This document shows, piece by piece, positions 34,421-43,355 of a stretch of DNA of 64,000 nucleotides. The DNA is taken from assembly GCF_001570925.1 (NCBI RefSeq), contig NZ_BCSP01000004.1, positions 1-64,000 on the forward strand. The letters run 5' to 3'. Source of the stretch: [Zimmermannella] bifida NBRC 103089. Its GTDB lineage: Bacteria > Actinomycetota > Actinomycetes > Actinomycetales > Microbacteriaceae. Numbering within the stretch: the stretch's first letter is position 1; each line of letters opens with the position of its first letter. Made by a program: the position numbers and the translations under genes. The notes below the pieces were generated by a model, which was given only the letters and a program-made list of their open reading frames with translations, searched no databases and was not told the DNA's origin.

Positions 34421-34474
34421 GCTGCCATCGTAGCCATCCAGAAGAACACAAGGCTGCAACCTACACTCGATCAG

Positions 34475-35434
34475 GTGACTCAATCGCACGCGGCGTGCAT
34501 TTATAACCCCACAAGAATCACCATCGACAAGTTGCGCGACTGGTGCCAGCAGGCCGAGCAGCACTACGGCTTCGCGCCAACACGGTTCATCGCGACAACC
34601 GTTGACGACGATGCGCGCTGTCAGGTTCGGGATGCATTGGGGCACGGTCCCGCGGTCGTCATCGCCGCCGGTGGTGACGGCACGGTCCGCTTGGCTGCTG
34701 AAGCGTTGGCCGATACCGGTGTTCCGCTTGCGATCGTTCCGCTTGGTACTGGGAACCTGCTTGCCCGCACGCTTGAGTTATCCACTCCCGGTTTGTTGCA
34801 TCCGGATGCAACGCTCGCGCAGGCTGTCGAACTCGCGTTCGCCGGTGGTGAGCGTGATATTGACCTGGTGCGGGTGGCCGTTGAGCGCCCCAGTGGTGCT
34901 CGGGATGCATTTGTGTTCGCGGTGATTGCCGGTATCGGTATTGATGCGGGCATGATTTCGAACACCAACCCGACGTTGAAGAAGCGCTTGGGCTGGCCTG
35001 CGTACGGGGTGGGTATTTTGCGTTGGCTGGTCAGTAGCGGCTCGTTTCGAGCCCGATATCGAGTTGACCAGCGGCCGACCTACGGCACTCGCGCCGCGTC
35101 GATCATGGTTGGCAATTCCGGCACGCTTACCGGTGGGCTGGTGTTGATGCGCCAGGCGCGCATTGATGACGGGGTTATTGACATGATTATGATGCGCCCG
35201 CGCGGGCCGCTGGGTTGGGTTGTTGTGGCAGTGAGGATTCTTGCGCACCGTTGGCAGCGAGGTCAGCGCGGTTCACAACGCATGCTCGGGTATCACTGTG
35301 GGCGCACGATCATGCTGCGGCTGGATTCGCGCCCGGAGGAGTTTCAGGTGGATGGGGACACTGTCGGTCCCGTCGTGGCGGCAAGGTTCACCGTCATGCC
35401 CCGTGCGCTGCGGGTGCGCATCCCGCATCGTTAA
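34475..35434 (+). CDS. diacylglycerol/lipid kinase (DAGK catalytic family)
   Basis: 319 aa from a GTG at 34475, divergent from serS. YNPTR at the N-terminus, [15 protein letters not shown] (nucleotide-binding GGDGT) and [13 protein letters not shown] are the DAGK signatures; the C-terminal beta-sandwich ends with [12 protein letters not shown]. Likely phosphorylates diacylglycerol or another lipid alcohol. TACACT at 34462-34467 lies 7 bases before the GTG, consistent with a leaderless transcript. Confidence 0.9.
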   Translation: MTQSHAACIYNPTRITIDKLRDWCQQAEQHYGFAPTRFIATTVDDDARCQVRDALGHGPAVVIAAGGDGTVRLAAEALADTGVPLAIVPLGTGNLLARTLELSTPGLLHPDATLAQAVELAFAGGERDIDLVRVAVERPSGARDAFVFAVIAGIGIDAGMISNTNPTLKKRLGWPAYGVGILRWLVSSGSFRARYRVDQRPTYGTRAASIMVGNSGTLTGGLVLMRQARIDDGVIDMIMMRPRGPLGWVVVAVRILAHRWQRGQRGSQRMLGYHCGRTIMLRLDSRPEEFQVDGDTVGPVVAARFTVMPRALRVRIPHR

Positions 35435-35468
35435 CCCAAGCCGCGCACGAATCCACACCCGGCTGCCG

Positions 35469-35592
35469 TATCTCACACGCGGCCTCGCATCTCCTGGCCT
35501 ATCTCACACGCGGGTGCGCATCCCCTGGCCTATCTCACACGCGGGCTCTCATCCCCTGGCCTATCTCGCACGCGGGTGCGCATCCCGCAACC
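35469..35592. repeat. four tandem 31-bp repeats, non-coding
   Basis: Units start at 35469, 35500, 35531 and 35562 with TATCTC(A/G)CACGCGG and a period of exactly 31 bp; they contain GCGGGTGCGCATCCC, also present in the last codons of the upstream kinase gene (35411-35425). There are no spacers and no cas genes. Confidence 0.85.
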
Positions 35593-35662
35593 CTTGAAAA
35601 TACATGTAATTAATTTTCATTGCCAATTTACCAATTCGTTACCACCTCCCGTAACACTAATT

Positions 35663-35691
35663 TTGACAAGTCAAATCTATGAGTTGTGATA
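35663..35691 (+). promoter_or_regulatory. probable promoter of the metallophosphatase gene
   Basis: TTGACA (35663-35668), 17-bp spacer, GTGATA (35686-35691; TGATAG one base on). The flanking 35590-35700 is unusually AT-rich. Start codon GTG is 32 bp downstream, with GGAG 7 bases before it. Confidence 0.5.
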
Positions 35692-35722
35692 GATGTCACT
35701 TCTCACTTAATCGGAGTAAAAC

Positions 35723-37942
35723 GTGCATAGAGCTTCACTCGTGGCCAAGAAACTGGCCGCAGCCACTGCCGTGGTGGCCCTTGGCCTGTTCGGTGCCATC
35801 AACGCGTCCGCAAACCCCGCCCTGGCGAACCTCGCCGAAACGCGTGACGACTCGCTGGCCGGAATCAAGGCATCCCTGGCAAACGAGACTGCCCTGACCA
35901 ACGTGATCCTCGGTGTGGGCGCGGAACCAAACACCCGCAACCTCGTTTGGTACACCGACTCGGAAAACAGTGGCGCCCCGATCGTTGAGCTGATCACCGC
36001 CGACAAGCTCACCAACGGAGCATTCCCAGAACGCGGTGCCACTCGCTTCACCGGTAACGAGATTGCCACACACGTTGCCGGACAAACCCAGTCGCGCGGT
36101 TTCGAGGCGAACGTGAACAAGATCACGTTCAAGGACCTCAAGCCGGGCACCAGCTACGCCTACCGCATCGGCAATGGCGACACCTGGCTCGGACAATGGC
36201 AGTTCACCACCGAACAGGCAGGCGACAAGTGGAGCTTCTTCTTCACAGGCGACCCGCAAATTGGTGCATCAGCAGGTCACAAAGGCACCAATCCAATGGA
36301 GCGCAGCTGGCAGGCCGACACCTGGGGATGGAATGAAACCCTGAAGCTTGCCACCAAGACCTATCCGAACATCCACACGCATGTTTCTGCCGGTGACCAG
36401 GTCGAATCATCCCGCACGTCCCAGCCAAACAGCTCGCAGAACCAGACCGAACGCGAATACCTCGGATACAGCTACCCGCAGGCGCTGAAAACCCTCCAGA
36501 ACGCGCCCACCCTCGGTAACCACGACTACTACACCGGCGGTCGCGCCACCTACCAAGAGCACTACAACCACCCGAACTTCGACCAGGACACCTGGAACAG
36601 CTGGTGGGCTGAAAACAACGTGCTCTTCCTGCACATGAACACGGAGTTCACCGGACCCGACGCGTTCGAAGCACACGACGCTTGGATGACCAAGGTGCTT
36701 GCCGAGCAGGGTGGCAAGTACGCCCACCACGCGGTAGTCATGCACCGCCCGCTGTACTCCACCGGCCCGCACTCAACCAGTAGCGCAACCGACGACGTGC
36801 GCACCACGTTCGTGCCGCTGCTGCACAAGCACAACATCAGCGTGCTGCTGACCGGACACGACCACTCCTACGCTCGTTCACACATTGTGAACAACTTCTA
36901 CCCGGGCACCCCAGGCAACAACTGGAAGGATCAGACCGGTGAGGTCATCAACCTCGGCACCGGCGAGAATGCTCCGAAGGAAGTCTTCCTCACCGACAAC
37001 CAGCTGGTATCGATCGTCGCGAACTCCGCTTCGGGCTCGAAGTTCTACGACATCAACGAGGCCGACCAGCCGTACCTTGCGGTCAAGAACCAGGAATACC
37101 TGCGCAACTACACGGTTGTGGATGTGGACGCCTGTTCGTTCACGTACCGCACCCACCGCGCCGATGGCAGCAGCGAACACGAAGTCAACAGCATCGTGGA
37201 TGAGGTGCGCGTAAACGTACCCAACGCTCGCCCGACCCTGGACGCTAACCCCGAACCGCTAACGATTACGCAATCGGAAGCATCCTCAGCCGACCTGCTG
37301 CAGGGCGTTGAGCACTCGATGTGTGACGCCGACAAGTTCCCGGTAGAAATCACCGGCGACGTTGATGCCAGCAAGCTCGACACCCCGCAGACCGTGAAGT
37401 TCACGATCGCTGCCGGCACCGAGTGGGAAGTCACCGCCGAACGTGAAATCACGGTCGTCAAGGACCCTTCGATCAGCGCCGACAAGGCCTCGTACGCCCA
37501 GGGCGACACCGTTAACTTCAACATCGACGGTTTCGCACCGCAGGATGAGGTCAAGATCGAACTGCACTCGACTCCGCAAGAGGTCGCGACGGTAACCGCT
37601 GACGCTAACGGTCAGGCCAGCGGCAGCTTCGTACTGGCCGCCGACACCACCCCGGGCGAGCACCAGCTTGTCGCCATCGGTGCCTCGGGCAAGACTGCCT
37701 CGGCAGACATTGCGGTCGTCGCGAAGGCTGACGACAAGGACGGCAAGACCGACAAGGACGCGAAGGACGGCACCTCGAAGTCGATCCCACCAACCACGCC
37801 CGCACCGACAGGCAGCGCCGACGACAGCGCTAAGGGCCTGGCCACCACCGGTAGCGAAGATGTCACTGCGATAGCCGTATTCGCGGTAGCCGCGCTGCTG
37901 GGTGGTTTCACCCTGTACTCGACTCGCCGCCGCAACGCCTAG
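35723..37942 (+). CDS. secreted, sortase-anchored purple-acid-phosphatase-like protein
   Basis: 739 aa, GTG start. Signal peptide 1-30 (KK, hydrophobic core, NASA). Residues 55-160 are a fibronectin-III-like purple acid phosphatase N-domain (TSYAYRIGNGD). The metallophosphatase core has FFTGDPQIG, VSAGDQVE, TLGNHDYY, VVMHRPLY and LLTGHDHSYARS, a full di-metal ligand set. Residues 500-680 hold two Ig-like modules. The C-terminus has LATTG (706-710), a membrane helix and RRRNA: an LAXTG signal as used by class E sortases. Probably a wall-bound phosphomonoesterase for phosphate scavenging. Confidence 0.9.
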   Translation: MHRASLVAKKLAAATAVVALGLFGAINASANPALANLAETRDDSLAGIKASLANETALTNVILGVGAEPNTRNLVWYTDSENSGAPIVELITADKLTNGAFPERGATRFTGNEIATHVAGQTQSRGFEANVNKITFKDLKPGTSYAYRIGNGDTWLGQWQFTTEQAGDKWSFFFTGDPQIGASAGHKGTNPMERSWQADTWGWNETLKLATKTYPNIHTHVSAGDQVESSRTSQPNSSQNQTEREYLGYSYPQALKTLQNAPTLGNHDYYTGGRATYQEHYNHPNFDQDTWNSWWAENNVLFLHMNTEFTGPDAFEAHDAWMTKVLAEQGGKYAHHAVVMHRPLYSTGPHSTSSATDDVRTTFVPLLHKHNISVLLTGHDHSYARSHIVNNFYPGTPGNNWKDQTGEVINLGTGENAPKEVFLTDNQLVSIVANSASGSKFYDINEADQPYLAVKNQEYLRNYTVVDVDACSFTYRTHRADGSSEHEVNSIVDEVRVNVPNARPTLDANPEPLTITQSEASSADLLQGVEHSMCDADKFPVEITGDVDASKLDTPQTVKFTIAAGTEWEVTAEREITVVKDPSISADKASYAQGDTVNFNIDGFAPQDEVKIELHSTPQEVATVTADANGQASGSFVLAADTTPGEHQLVAIGASGKTASADIAVVAKADDKDGKTDKDAKDGTSKSIPPTTPAPTGSADDSAKGLATTGSEDVTAIAVFAVAALLGGFTLYSTRRRNA

Positions 37943-37958
37943 CGCACACCCATGATTC

Positions 37959-37989
37959 GGGGCGGAACCGGGCAACCGGCTTCCGCCCC
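37959..37989. terminator. bidirectional terminator, phosphatase/pheA
   Basis: 9-bp stem (37959-37967 with 37981-37989) continuing into CCGG/CCGG around GCAA, followed by GTTTCGCTT. Lies between convergent genes. Confidence 0.78.
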
Positions 37990-37999
37990 GTTTCGCTTA

Positions 38000-38935
38000 C
38001 TACCGTTCCAGCCCCTGCAACCATTGCGCTGCCGCCTGGTAGTTTTCATCCGAATAGGCACTGGGCACCGGTACCGTTGAGGCCACTGCCCGCGGATACG
38101 ACCCGAGGAATGTCACCGCGGGCGACAGCCGCCGGATACCCAGCAGCGCGTCGCGCACACGCGCATCATGCAGGTGGCCATCCAAGTCGAGCACGAAGCG
38201 GTAGCGGCCCGGCTGCTGCGGGATCGGCCGCGAAGCGATCATCGAAAGATTGATTCCGCGCGCGGCAATCTGTTCCAGTAGCGATAGCAAGCCACCCGGA
38301 CGCTCCTCTGGCAGCTCGACAATCAGCGAGGTCTTGTCACGTCCGGTGCGCTCGGGCAGCTCAGTACCCATCGTCACCAGCGCGAAGCGGGTGCGAGCGT
38401 TGCCATTGTCCTGAATGTCGCTTGCCAAAATTGCTACATCGCGGTGGTCCGTAATGAACGGCGTGGTGATCGCCGCATCCGCAAGCCGCTGCGCCCCCTC
38501 GTTTGCCAACACCAGATCAACTGAGGCGACATTGGATGCGGCCGGAACGTGCACATGGCCCGGCAACATTCGGTTCAACCACAGTCGGCACTGACCATAG
38601 GCAACCGGATGCGCCGCAACCGTGCGCACCGCATCCAACGCCGTTCCGGCAGCAGCGGCCAACGAAAACCGGATCGGGACGATGTACTCGCCAACGATCC
38701 GCAGCCCCGGCATCGTTGCCAGTGCATCCTGCGAGGCCGTCACCCCACCCTCGACCGAGTTTTCAATCGCAATCATCGCCGCGCACGAAGTGCCGGCCTG
38801 CACGTCCTGCAGCGCTTCCAGCACGTTCAACACCGGCTTCCACGTTTTCCCCACCGCCTGCGGGGCAAGTTTCAGGGCAGCCTCGGTGAACGTGCCAGCG
38901 GGGCCAAGATATGAAATCGTCTCGCGATCGTCCAT
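38000..38935 (-). CDS. pheA: prephenate dehydratase
   Basis: 311 aa from the ATG at 38935. Catalytic domain: SYLGPAGTFTE, IAIENSVEGGV, and a TRF motif (ARTRFALV). C-terminal ACT domain (TSLIVELPEERPGGLLSLLE, SMIASRPI) for phenylalanine feedback. Converts prephenate to phenylpyruvate. TACAGT (38947-38942 on the - strand) ends 6 bases before the ATG, so the mRNA may be leaderless. Confidence 0.95.
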   Translation of the reverse strand: MDDRETISYLGPAGTFTEAALKLAPQAVGKTWKPVLNVLEALQDVQAGTSCAAMIAIENSVEGGVTASQDALATMPGLRIVGEYIVPIRFSLAAAAGTALDAVRTVAAHPVAYGQCRLWLNRMLPGHVHVPAASNVASVDLVLANEGAQRLADAAITTPFITDHRDVAILASDIQDNGNARTRFALVTMGTELPERTGRDKTSLIVELPEERPGGLLSLLEQIAARGINLSMIASRPIPQQPGRYRFVLDLDGHLHDARVRDALLGIRRLSPAVTFLGSYPRAVASTVPVPSAYSDENYQAAAQWLQGLER

Positions 38936-39190
38936 GCCGTTACTGTACGTCGTTTGCGTTTGCGGGCAGGTTGGCGCCCGCGCACAGCGGGTAACGGAAG
39001 CCAACATCACGTCGGTAAGCCAGGAAAGCTGTTGCCGCTGCGGCAGTCCGTTGCGATATCCACATCGGAGTGCCCCGTGGGCAACATTTTCCCGGGAGCC
39101 ATTAGTACCCGGCGGTGGTTGGGGATTTTCGTAAGCGGCTACCGCGGGTACTTGGCGGGTTTGTTCAACTGCACTTGCCAGGATGGAACC

Positions 39191-40816
39191 ATGCATGAGC
39201 GAGCTGGCCAACGAGCCCTTCCCGAAGACCTCATTGATATTGACGACCTGATCGGTGCGTTCTATCGAAACGTTCCGAATGTCGAAGATCCAACCCAGCG
39301 CGTGGCGTTCGGCACTTCCGGCCACCGCGGTTCCAGCTACAAGTCGTCATTCAACGAAACGCATATCCTCGCCATCACGCAGGCGATCTGCGAGTACCGC
39401 GCCCAGCAGGGCTACACCGGCCCGCTGTTCATCGGTCGCGACACGCACGCACTGAGCGAACCTGCCGAGCAGGTTGCCCTGGACGTGCTGGCAGCAAACG
39501 GTGTTCGGGTGCTGGCGGATGCAGAAAACTCGTGGGTGCCCACCCCCGCGCTTTCGCGTGCAATCGTCGCGTACAACGCCAACCCGCAGCACACTGACCA
39601 GGCGGACGGCATCGTGGTGACCCCAAGCCACAACCCGCCGCAGGACGGTGGGTTCAAGTACAACCCGCCGCACGGTGGCCCGGCCGACACCGATGCCACC
39701 AAGTGGATTGAGCAGCGCGCGAACGACATCATCGCCGCCGGCATGGGCGACGTGAAGCGCATCAACTCCGACGGCCACATTGGCCGCTACGACTTCCGCG
39801 GAAACTACGTGCGCGATCTCGCCAGCATCATCGATTTCGAAGCAATTCAGCGCGCCGGTGTGCGCATCGGCGCCGACCCGCTGGGTGGCTCGAGCGTCAA
39901 GTACTGGCAGGCCATTGCCGATGAGTATGGCATCGACCTGACCGTGGTGAACCCCGAAGTGGATGCACGCTGGCCGTTCATGACGCTCGACTGGGACGGC
40001 AAGATCCGTATGGATCCGTCGTCGCCATCGGCGATGGCCTCGGTGCTCGAACACCGCGACGACTACGACGTGCTCACCGGTAACGATGCTGACGCCGACC
40101 GTCACGGCATCGTGACGCCGCACGCGGGTCTCATGAACCCGAACCACTACCTGGCCGTCTGCATCCACTACCTGGCCGGCAACCGCCCGCAGTGGTCGAA
40201 GGATGCGGGTATCGGTAAGACGCTCGTGTCGAGTTCGATGATCGACCGCGTTGTCGCGGATCTCGGGCGCAATCTGGTTGAGGTGCCAGTTGGCTTCAAG
40301 TGGTTCGTGCCGGGTCTGAGCGACGGCACCGTCGTATTCGGCGGTGAGGAGTCGGCCGGTGCGTCGTTCCTGCAGTTCGACGGCTCGACCTGGACCACCG
40401 ACAAGGACGGCATCATCTTGGCGTTGCTTGCTGCCGAGATCATTGCGGTTACGGGCAAGTCGCCGTCGCACTACTACCAGGACCTCGTCGCGAAGTTCGG
40501 CGACCCCGCCTACCAGCGGGTGGATGCACCGGCGACGCCGGACCAGAAGGCCGTGTTGAAGGCGCTGTCGGGCGAGCAGATCACCGCCACCGAGCTTGCC
40601 GGTGAGCCAATCATCGCGAAGCTTTCGGAAGCACCGGGCAACGGTGCGGCGATCGGCGGCGTGAAGGTGGTCACCGAGAACGCGTGGTTCGCGGCCCGCC
40701 CGAGCGGCACCGAAGATGTCTACAAGATCTACGCTGAGTCGTTCAAGGGCACCGAGCACCTGCGCGAAGTGCAAGAGGCGGCAAAGGCAATCGTGGCGGA
40801 TGCGCTGGGTCAGTAA
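39191..40816 (+). CDS. pgm: phosphoglucomutase (alpha-D-glucose-phosphate specific)
   Basis: 541 aa from the ATG at 39191 with AGGATGG upstream. FGTSGHRGS near the start, VVTPSHNPPQDGG with the phosphoserine, NDADADRHG metal loop, FGGEESAGAS sugar-binding loop and ARPSGTEDVYKIY phosphate-binding loop. Interconverts glucose-1-phosphate and glucose-6-phosphate. Preceded by 255 bp of non-coding DNA after pheA in which nothing specific is seen. Confidence 0.96.
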   Translation: MHERAGQRALPEDLIDIDDLIGAFYRNVPNVEDPTQRVAFGTSGHRGSSYKSSFNETHILAITQAICEYRAQQGYTGPLFIGRDTHALSEPAEQVALDVLAANGVRVLADAENSWVPTPALSRAIVAYNANPQHTDQADGIVVTPSHNPPQDGGFKYNPPHGGPADTDATKWIEQRANDIIAAGMGDVKRINSDGHIGRYDFRGNYVRDLASIIDFEAIQRAGVRIGADPLGGSSVKYWQAIADEYGIDLTVVNPEVDARWPFMTLDWDGKIRMDPSSPSAMASVLEHRDDYDVLTGNDADADRHGIVTPHAGLMNPNHYLAVCIHYLAGNRPQWSKDAGIGKTLVSSSMIDRVVADLGRNLVEVPVGFKWFVPGLSDGTVVFGGEESAGASFLQFDGSTWTTDKDGIILALLAAEIIAVTGKSPSHYYQDLVAKFGDPAYQRVDAPATPDQKAVLKALSGEQITATELAGEPIIAKLSEAPGNGAAIGGVKVVTENAWFAARPSGTEDVYKIYAESFKGTEHLREVQEAAKAIVADALGQ

Positions 40817-40843
40817 GTAGGCATACGCTCACGCAATCCACTG

Positions 40844-40876
40844 AGGCCGGTCAGTTCATAGGAAACTGACCGGCCT
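40844..40876. terminator. strong hairpin after pgm
   Basis: Perfect 13-bp stem (40844-40856 with 40864-40876), then TGAGTGTTTT. It lies between convergent pgm and the zinc-ribbon gene. Confidence 0.85.
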
Positions 40877-40922
40877 TGAGTGTTTTGGGACCGCGCGCTA
40901 GGACGCTTCCGCGCGAGCGACG

Positions 40923-43238
40923 CTATCCGAGTGGTGCAACATCCGGATGCGGGTTCGGTGACGGGTTTCCGGTCACCAGGATGCCCGTTTCGTACTCGAG
41001 CACGAACTGCGAGCCCTTACCGTTGTCGCAGCGAACACCGGTTTCGAAACTGATCGCGCAGGTGTACTGCCCGGCCTTGACCTCTTGGTCGTACGGAATC
41101 GCGCTACCCTGCAGGTCGCCCTGCAGGCACGGGAACGTGGCGCCCTCCGCATCCAAGCCGACTGCGGCACCCGAGTAGTTCTGACCGCGGCATTCACCGT
41201 CGGGAAGGCTGAAGTTGCGCTCAAGAATCTGGCAGGCAACGCCCGATTCCTTCGTAATCTGGCAGCGAATGTTGCCCGATTCCGAGGTGAACGCAACCGG
41301 TTCGAAGTCCGCTGCGGGTGCTTCGGTTTCGGAGTCGCTCGGCGATGCTTCGCCGTTGCCTTCGCTGTTTGGTGCCGGTTCGCTCTGCTCCTGGTTCGAA
41401 TCTGGCGCAGTTGCTTCGTCCTTGCCACCACCGAAGAGGCCGGTAATCACCAGCGTGCCCAGGATGAGCACCAGCGCGGCGGCCGCAGCGATCATGATCA
41501 TCGCGACACCGCGGCGACGTTCCGGAATAGAGCTTTCTCCCCCACCCGAGCCGCCGCCACCGAAACCGCTGGCACCGCCCGTGGCGCTGCCCGAGATGAG
41601 ATCGGCGTCGTTGGATGCGGACTGCTGCCAGTTCGCGCCGTCGTATGCGGGCGGGTTCTGCACCGGGGCGGTGCTCCCCATAAACGGTGAGTCAGGTGCA
41701 GCAGCCGCCGCTTCGACGGCAGCATTGGCGCTTGCCACACCGGCCGCGCCGAGCGCGCCAGCGGCAGGATCCGGGACTTCAACCTGCGTGCTGCCATTGG
41801 ACTTGGCGCCGCCACGACGCTTCCAGCTACGGTTACGCGGCTTCGAGAGCCCCGCATCCGCCACTGAACCTGCGGCAAACCCGTTCGATGCCGGTGCCTC
41901 GGGTTCGTTTTCGTCATCGCCGAAACCAAGCATCCTGGCGAAGTCATCAACCTCGGGCTCGCTGCGTCCGTGCCCGGCTGACGCCGAGGCGGCGGGCTGC
42001 GACGTGGAGTCCGAAATAAACGGGCTGTCGATTGGTTCTTGGCCCGGGGTAACCGCCTTGGGCGCTACCGGTGGCTCGGCTTGCTCGCCAGTGTTGGCGG
42101 CGAATGACGGTGGTGTCGGCTGTGCCCAATTCGAGCGCGGCTGCGACGGCTGTGCGTTCGGTGGCACCTCGCCGGTGTAGAACGCGGCGGCACGGTCACG
42201 AGCGGCGCGCTGCTGCGGGTCGGCAGCCGGAAGTGCGGGCAGTGGTACAACGCCGGTTTTGTCGAATTGCGGCGCAGCAATTGGCTGGTCTGCTGGGTCT
42301 TGCGGCAACCCCTTGATGACCTGCGTGAACGAGTTGTCCATGGGCGAGCCCTGCTGCATACCGGGCTCTGGAAGTGACGGCGCGTTGCGGCGGTCGCGGG
42401 CGGCGACGTCTTTGGGCTGGTCAGCCTGAGGTGTTTCGCGCTGTGCGTCGCCAGTCTGGGTGTCACCAGTCTGGCGCTGAGGGGCCGGAGCAGCCGGCGT
42501 CTGCGGAGCCTGCGGCATCTGCACGGTCGGTGCGCCATTTTCCGCCGGCTCGGCTGCATTCGACCGCGGAGCCTGCGGCATCTGCACGGTCTTCGGCGGC
42601 TGGAACGGCGACTGTGGCGGTAGCGGGGGCATCGGTGGCATGGATGCATCACCCGAGCCTGCAGCGTCCGGCGCACTGAACGGCGACTGCTGCGGCTGTG
42701 CTGGCTGTTCCGGCATTGCTGGCTGTTCCGGCTGCTGCTGCGGGGCCTGCTGTGCTGGCTGAGCCGGTGCGGGCTTGGCCGGCGTGGCGGGCTGAGCGGA
42801 TGCGGCGGGCTCGCTAGCTGCGGCAGGTGCAGGTACCGACGGCTGCGCACTCGACGCGGCCTCCGCATCCCCGCCAGACTGCGAGGACACTTCCGGAACC
42901 TGCGAAGTGTCATAGAGCTTCGGCTGAAAGCGACGGCGCGAACGACGGCTCGGGAGCTGCGGTTCACCGCTCGAACCGGCCTGTGACTCGGCGCTCGCAT
43001 TCGCGACGTCCTCAGCGCTCGTCACCCGCTTGGGCGTGAACTGCGAGAAGAAGTCGTCGGCGTCATAGTCCGATGTGCCCACTGCAAAGGGATCGGGCTG
43101 GCCACCACCGGGGCGTCGCATCACGGCATTGCGGTCCGCCGCAGCGGGCGGCGTCACCAAGCGCGTTCCGCACTCCGCGCAGAACCGCTGATTCGCCGTA
43201 ATTTGAGCCGTGCATCCAGGGCACCTCGAGATCGTCAT
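40923..43238 (-). CDS. zinc-ribbon, single-pass membrane protein with long Pro/Ala/Gln linker
   Basis: 771 aa from the ATG at 43238 with AGGAGG upstream. N-terminal double CxxC zinc ribbon (Cys6, Cys9, Cys20, Cys23), about 560 residues of disordered Pro/Ala/Gln/Ser, one membrane helix (about residues 588-615, VAMIMIAAAAALVLILGTLV), an acidic stalk and an extracellular domain of about 130 residues with six Cys likely paired (IRCQITKES, CQILERN, GECRGQ, FPCLQG, YTCAISF, VRCDNG). Cytosolic sensor-external sensor layout; function unknown. GQNYSGAAVG and the Cys pattern recall secreted actinobacterial domains of unknown role. Confidence 0.72.
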   Translation of the reverse strand: MTISRCPGCTAQITANQRFCAECGTRLVTPPAAADRNAVMRRPGGGQPDPFAVGTSDYDADDFFSQFTPKRVTSAEDVANASAESQAGSSGEPQLPSRRSRRRFQPKLYDTSQVPEVSSQSGGDAEAASSAQPSVPAPAAASEPAASAQPATPAKPAPAQPAQQAPQQQPEQPAMPEQPAQPQQSPFSAPDAAGSGDASMPPMPPLPPQSPFQPPKTVQMPQAPRSNAAEPAENGAPTVQMPQAPQTPAAPAPQRQTGDTQTGDAQRETPQADQPKDVAARDRRNAPSLPEPGMQQGSPMDNSFTQVIKGLPQDPADQPIAAPQFDKTGVVPLPALPAADPQQRAARDRAAAFYTGEVPPNAQPSQPRSNWAQPTPPSFAANTGEQAEPPVAPKAVTPGQEPIDSPFISDSTSQPAASASAGHGRSEPEVDDFARMLGFGDDENEPEAPASNGFAAGSVADAGLSKPRNRSWKRRGGAKSNGSTQVEVPDPAAGALGAAGVASANAAVEAAAAAPDSPFMGSTAPVQNPPAYDGANWQQSASNDADLISGSATGGASGFGGGGSGGGESSIPERRRGVAMIMIAAAAALVLILGTLVITGLFGGGKDEATAPDSNQEQSEPAPNSEGNGEASPSDSETEAPAADFEPVAFTSESGNIRCQITKESGVACQILERNFSLPDGECRGQNYSGAAVGLDAEGATFPCLQGDLQGSAIPYDQEVKAGQYTCAISFETGVRCDNGKGSQFVLEYETGILVTGNPSPNPHPDVAPLG

Positions 43239-43355
43239 AGTCGGATCCTCCTTGTGCCCAAACTTACCGCGTGTCGTCACGGAATCCCTCGGATTCATCC
43301 CGGCGTTCGATGAACGGCAATCATTCGGTTGACTTGGGCGCATACAATCCGCCGC

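Noticed and set aside
33116..34474. Upstream extension of the lipid kinase frame
   Set aside because: It is antisense to serS; the kinase domain begins at 34475.
35469..35592. CRISPR array
   Set aside because: Units are directly adjacent with no spacers and no cas genes are in the window.
39347..40774. 475-codon frame on the - strand
   Set aside because: Lies antisense to pgm, has no domain features, and is a GC-rich shadow frame.
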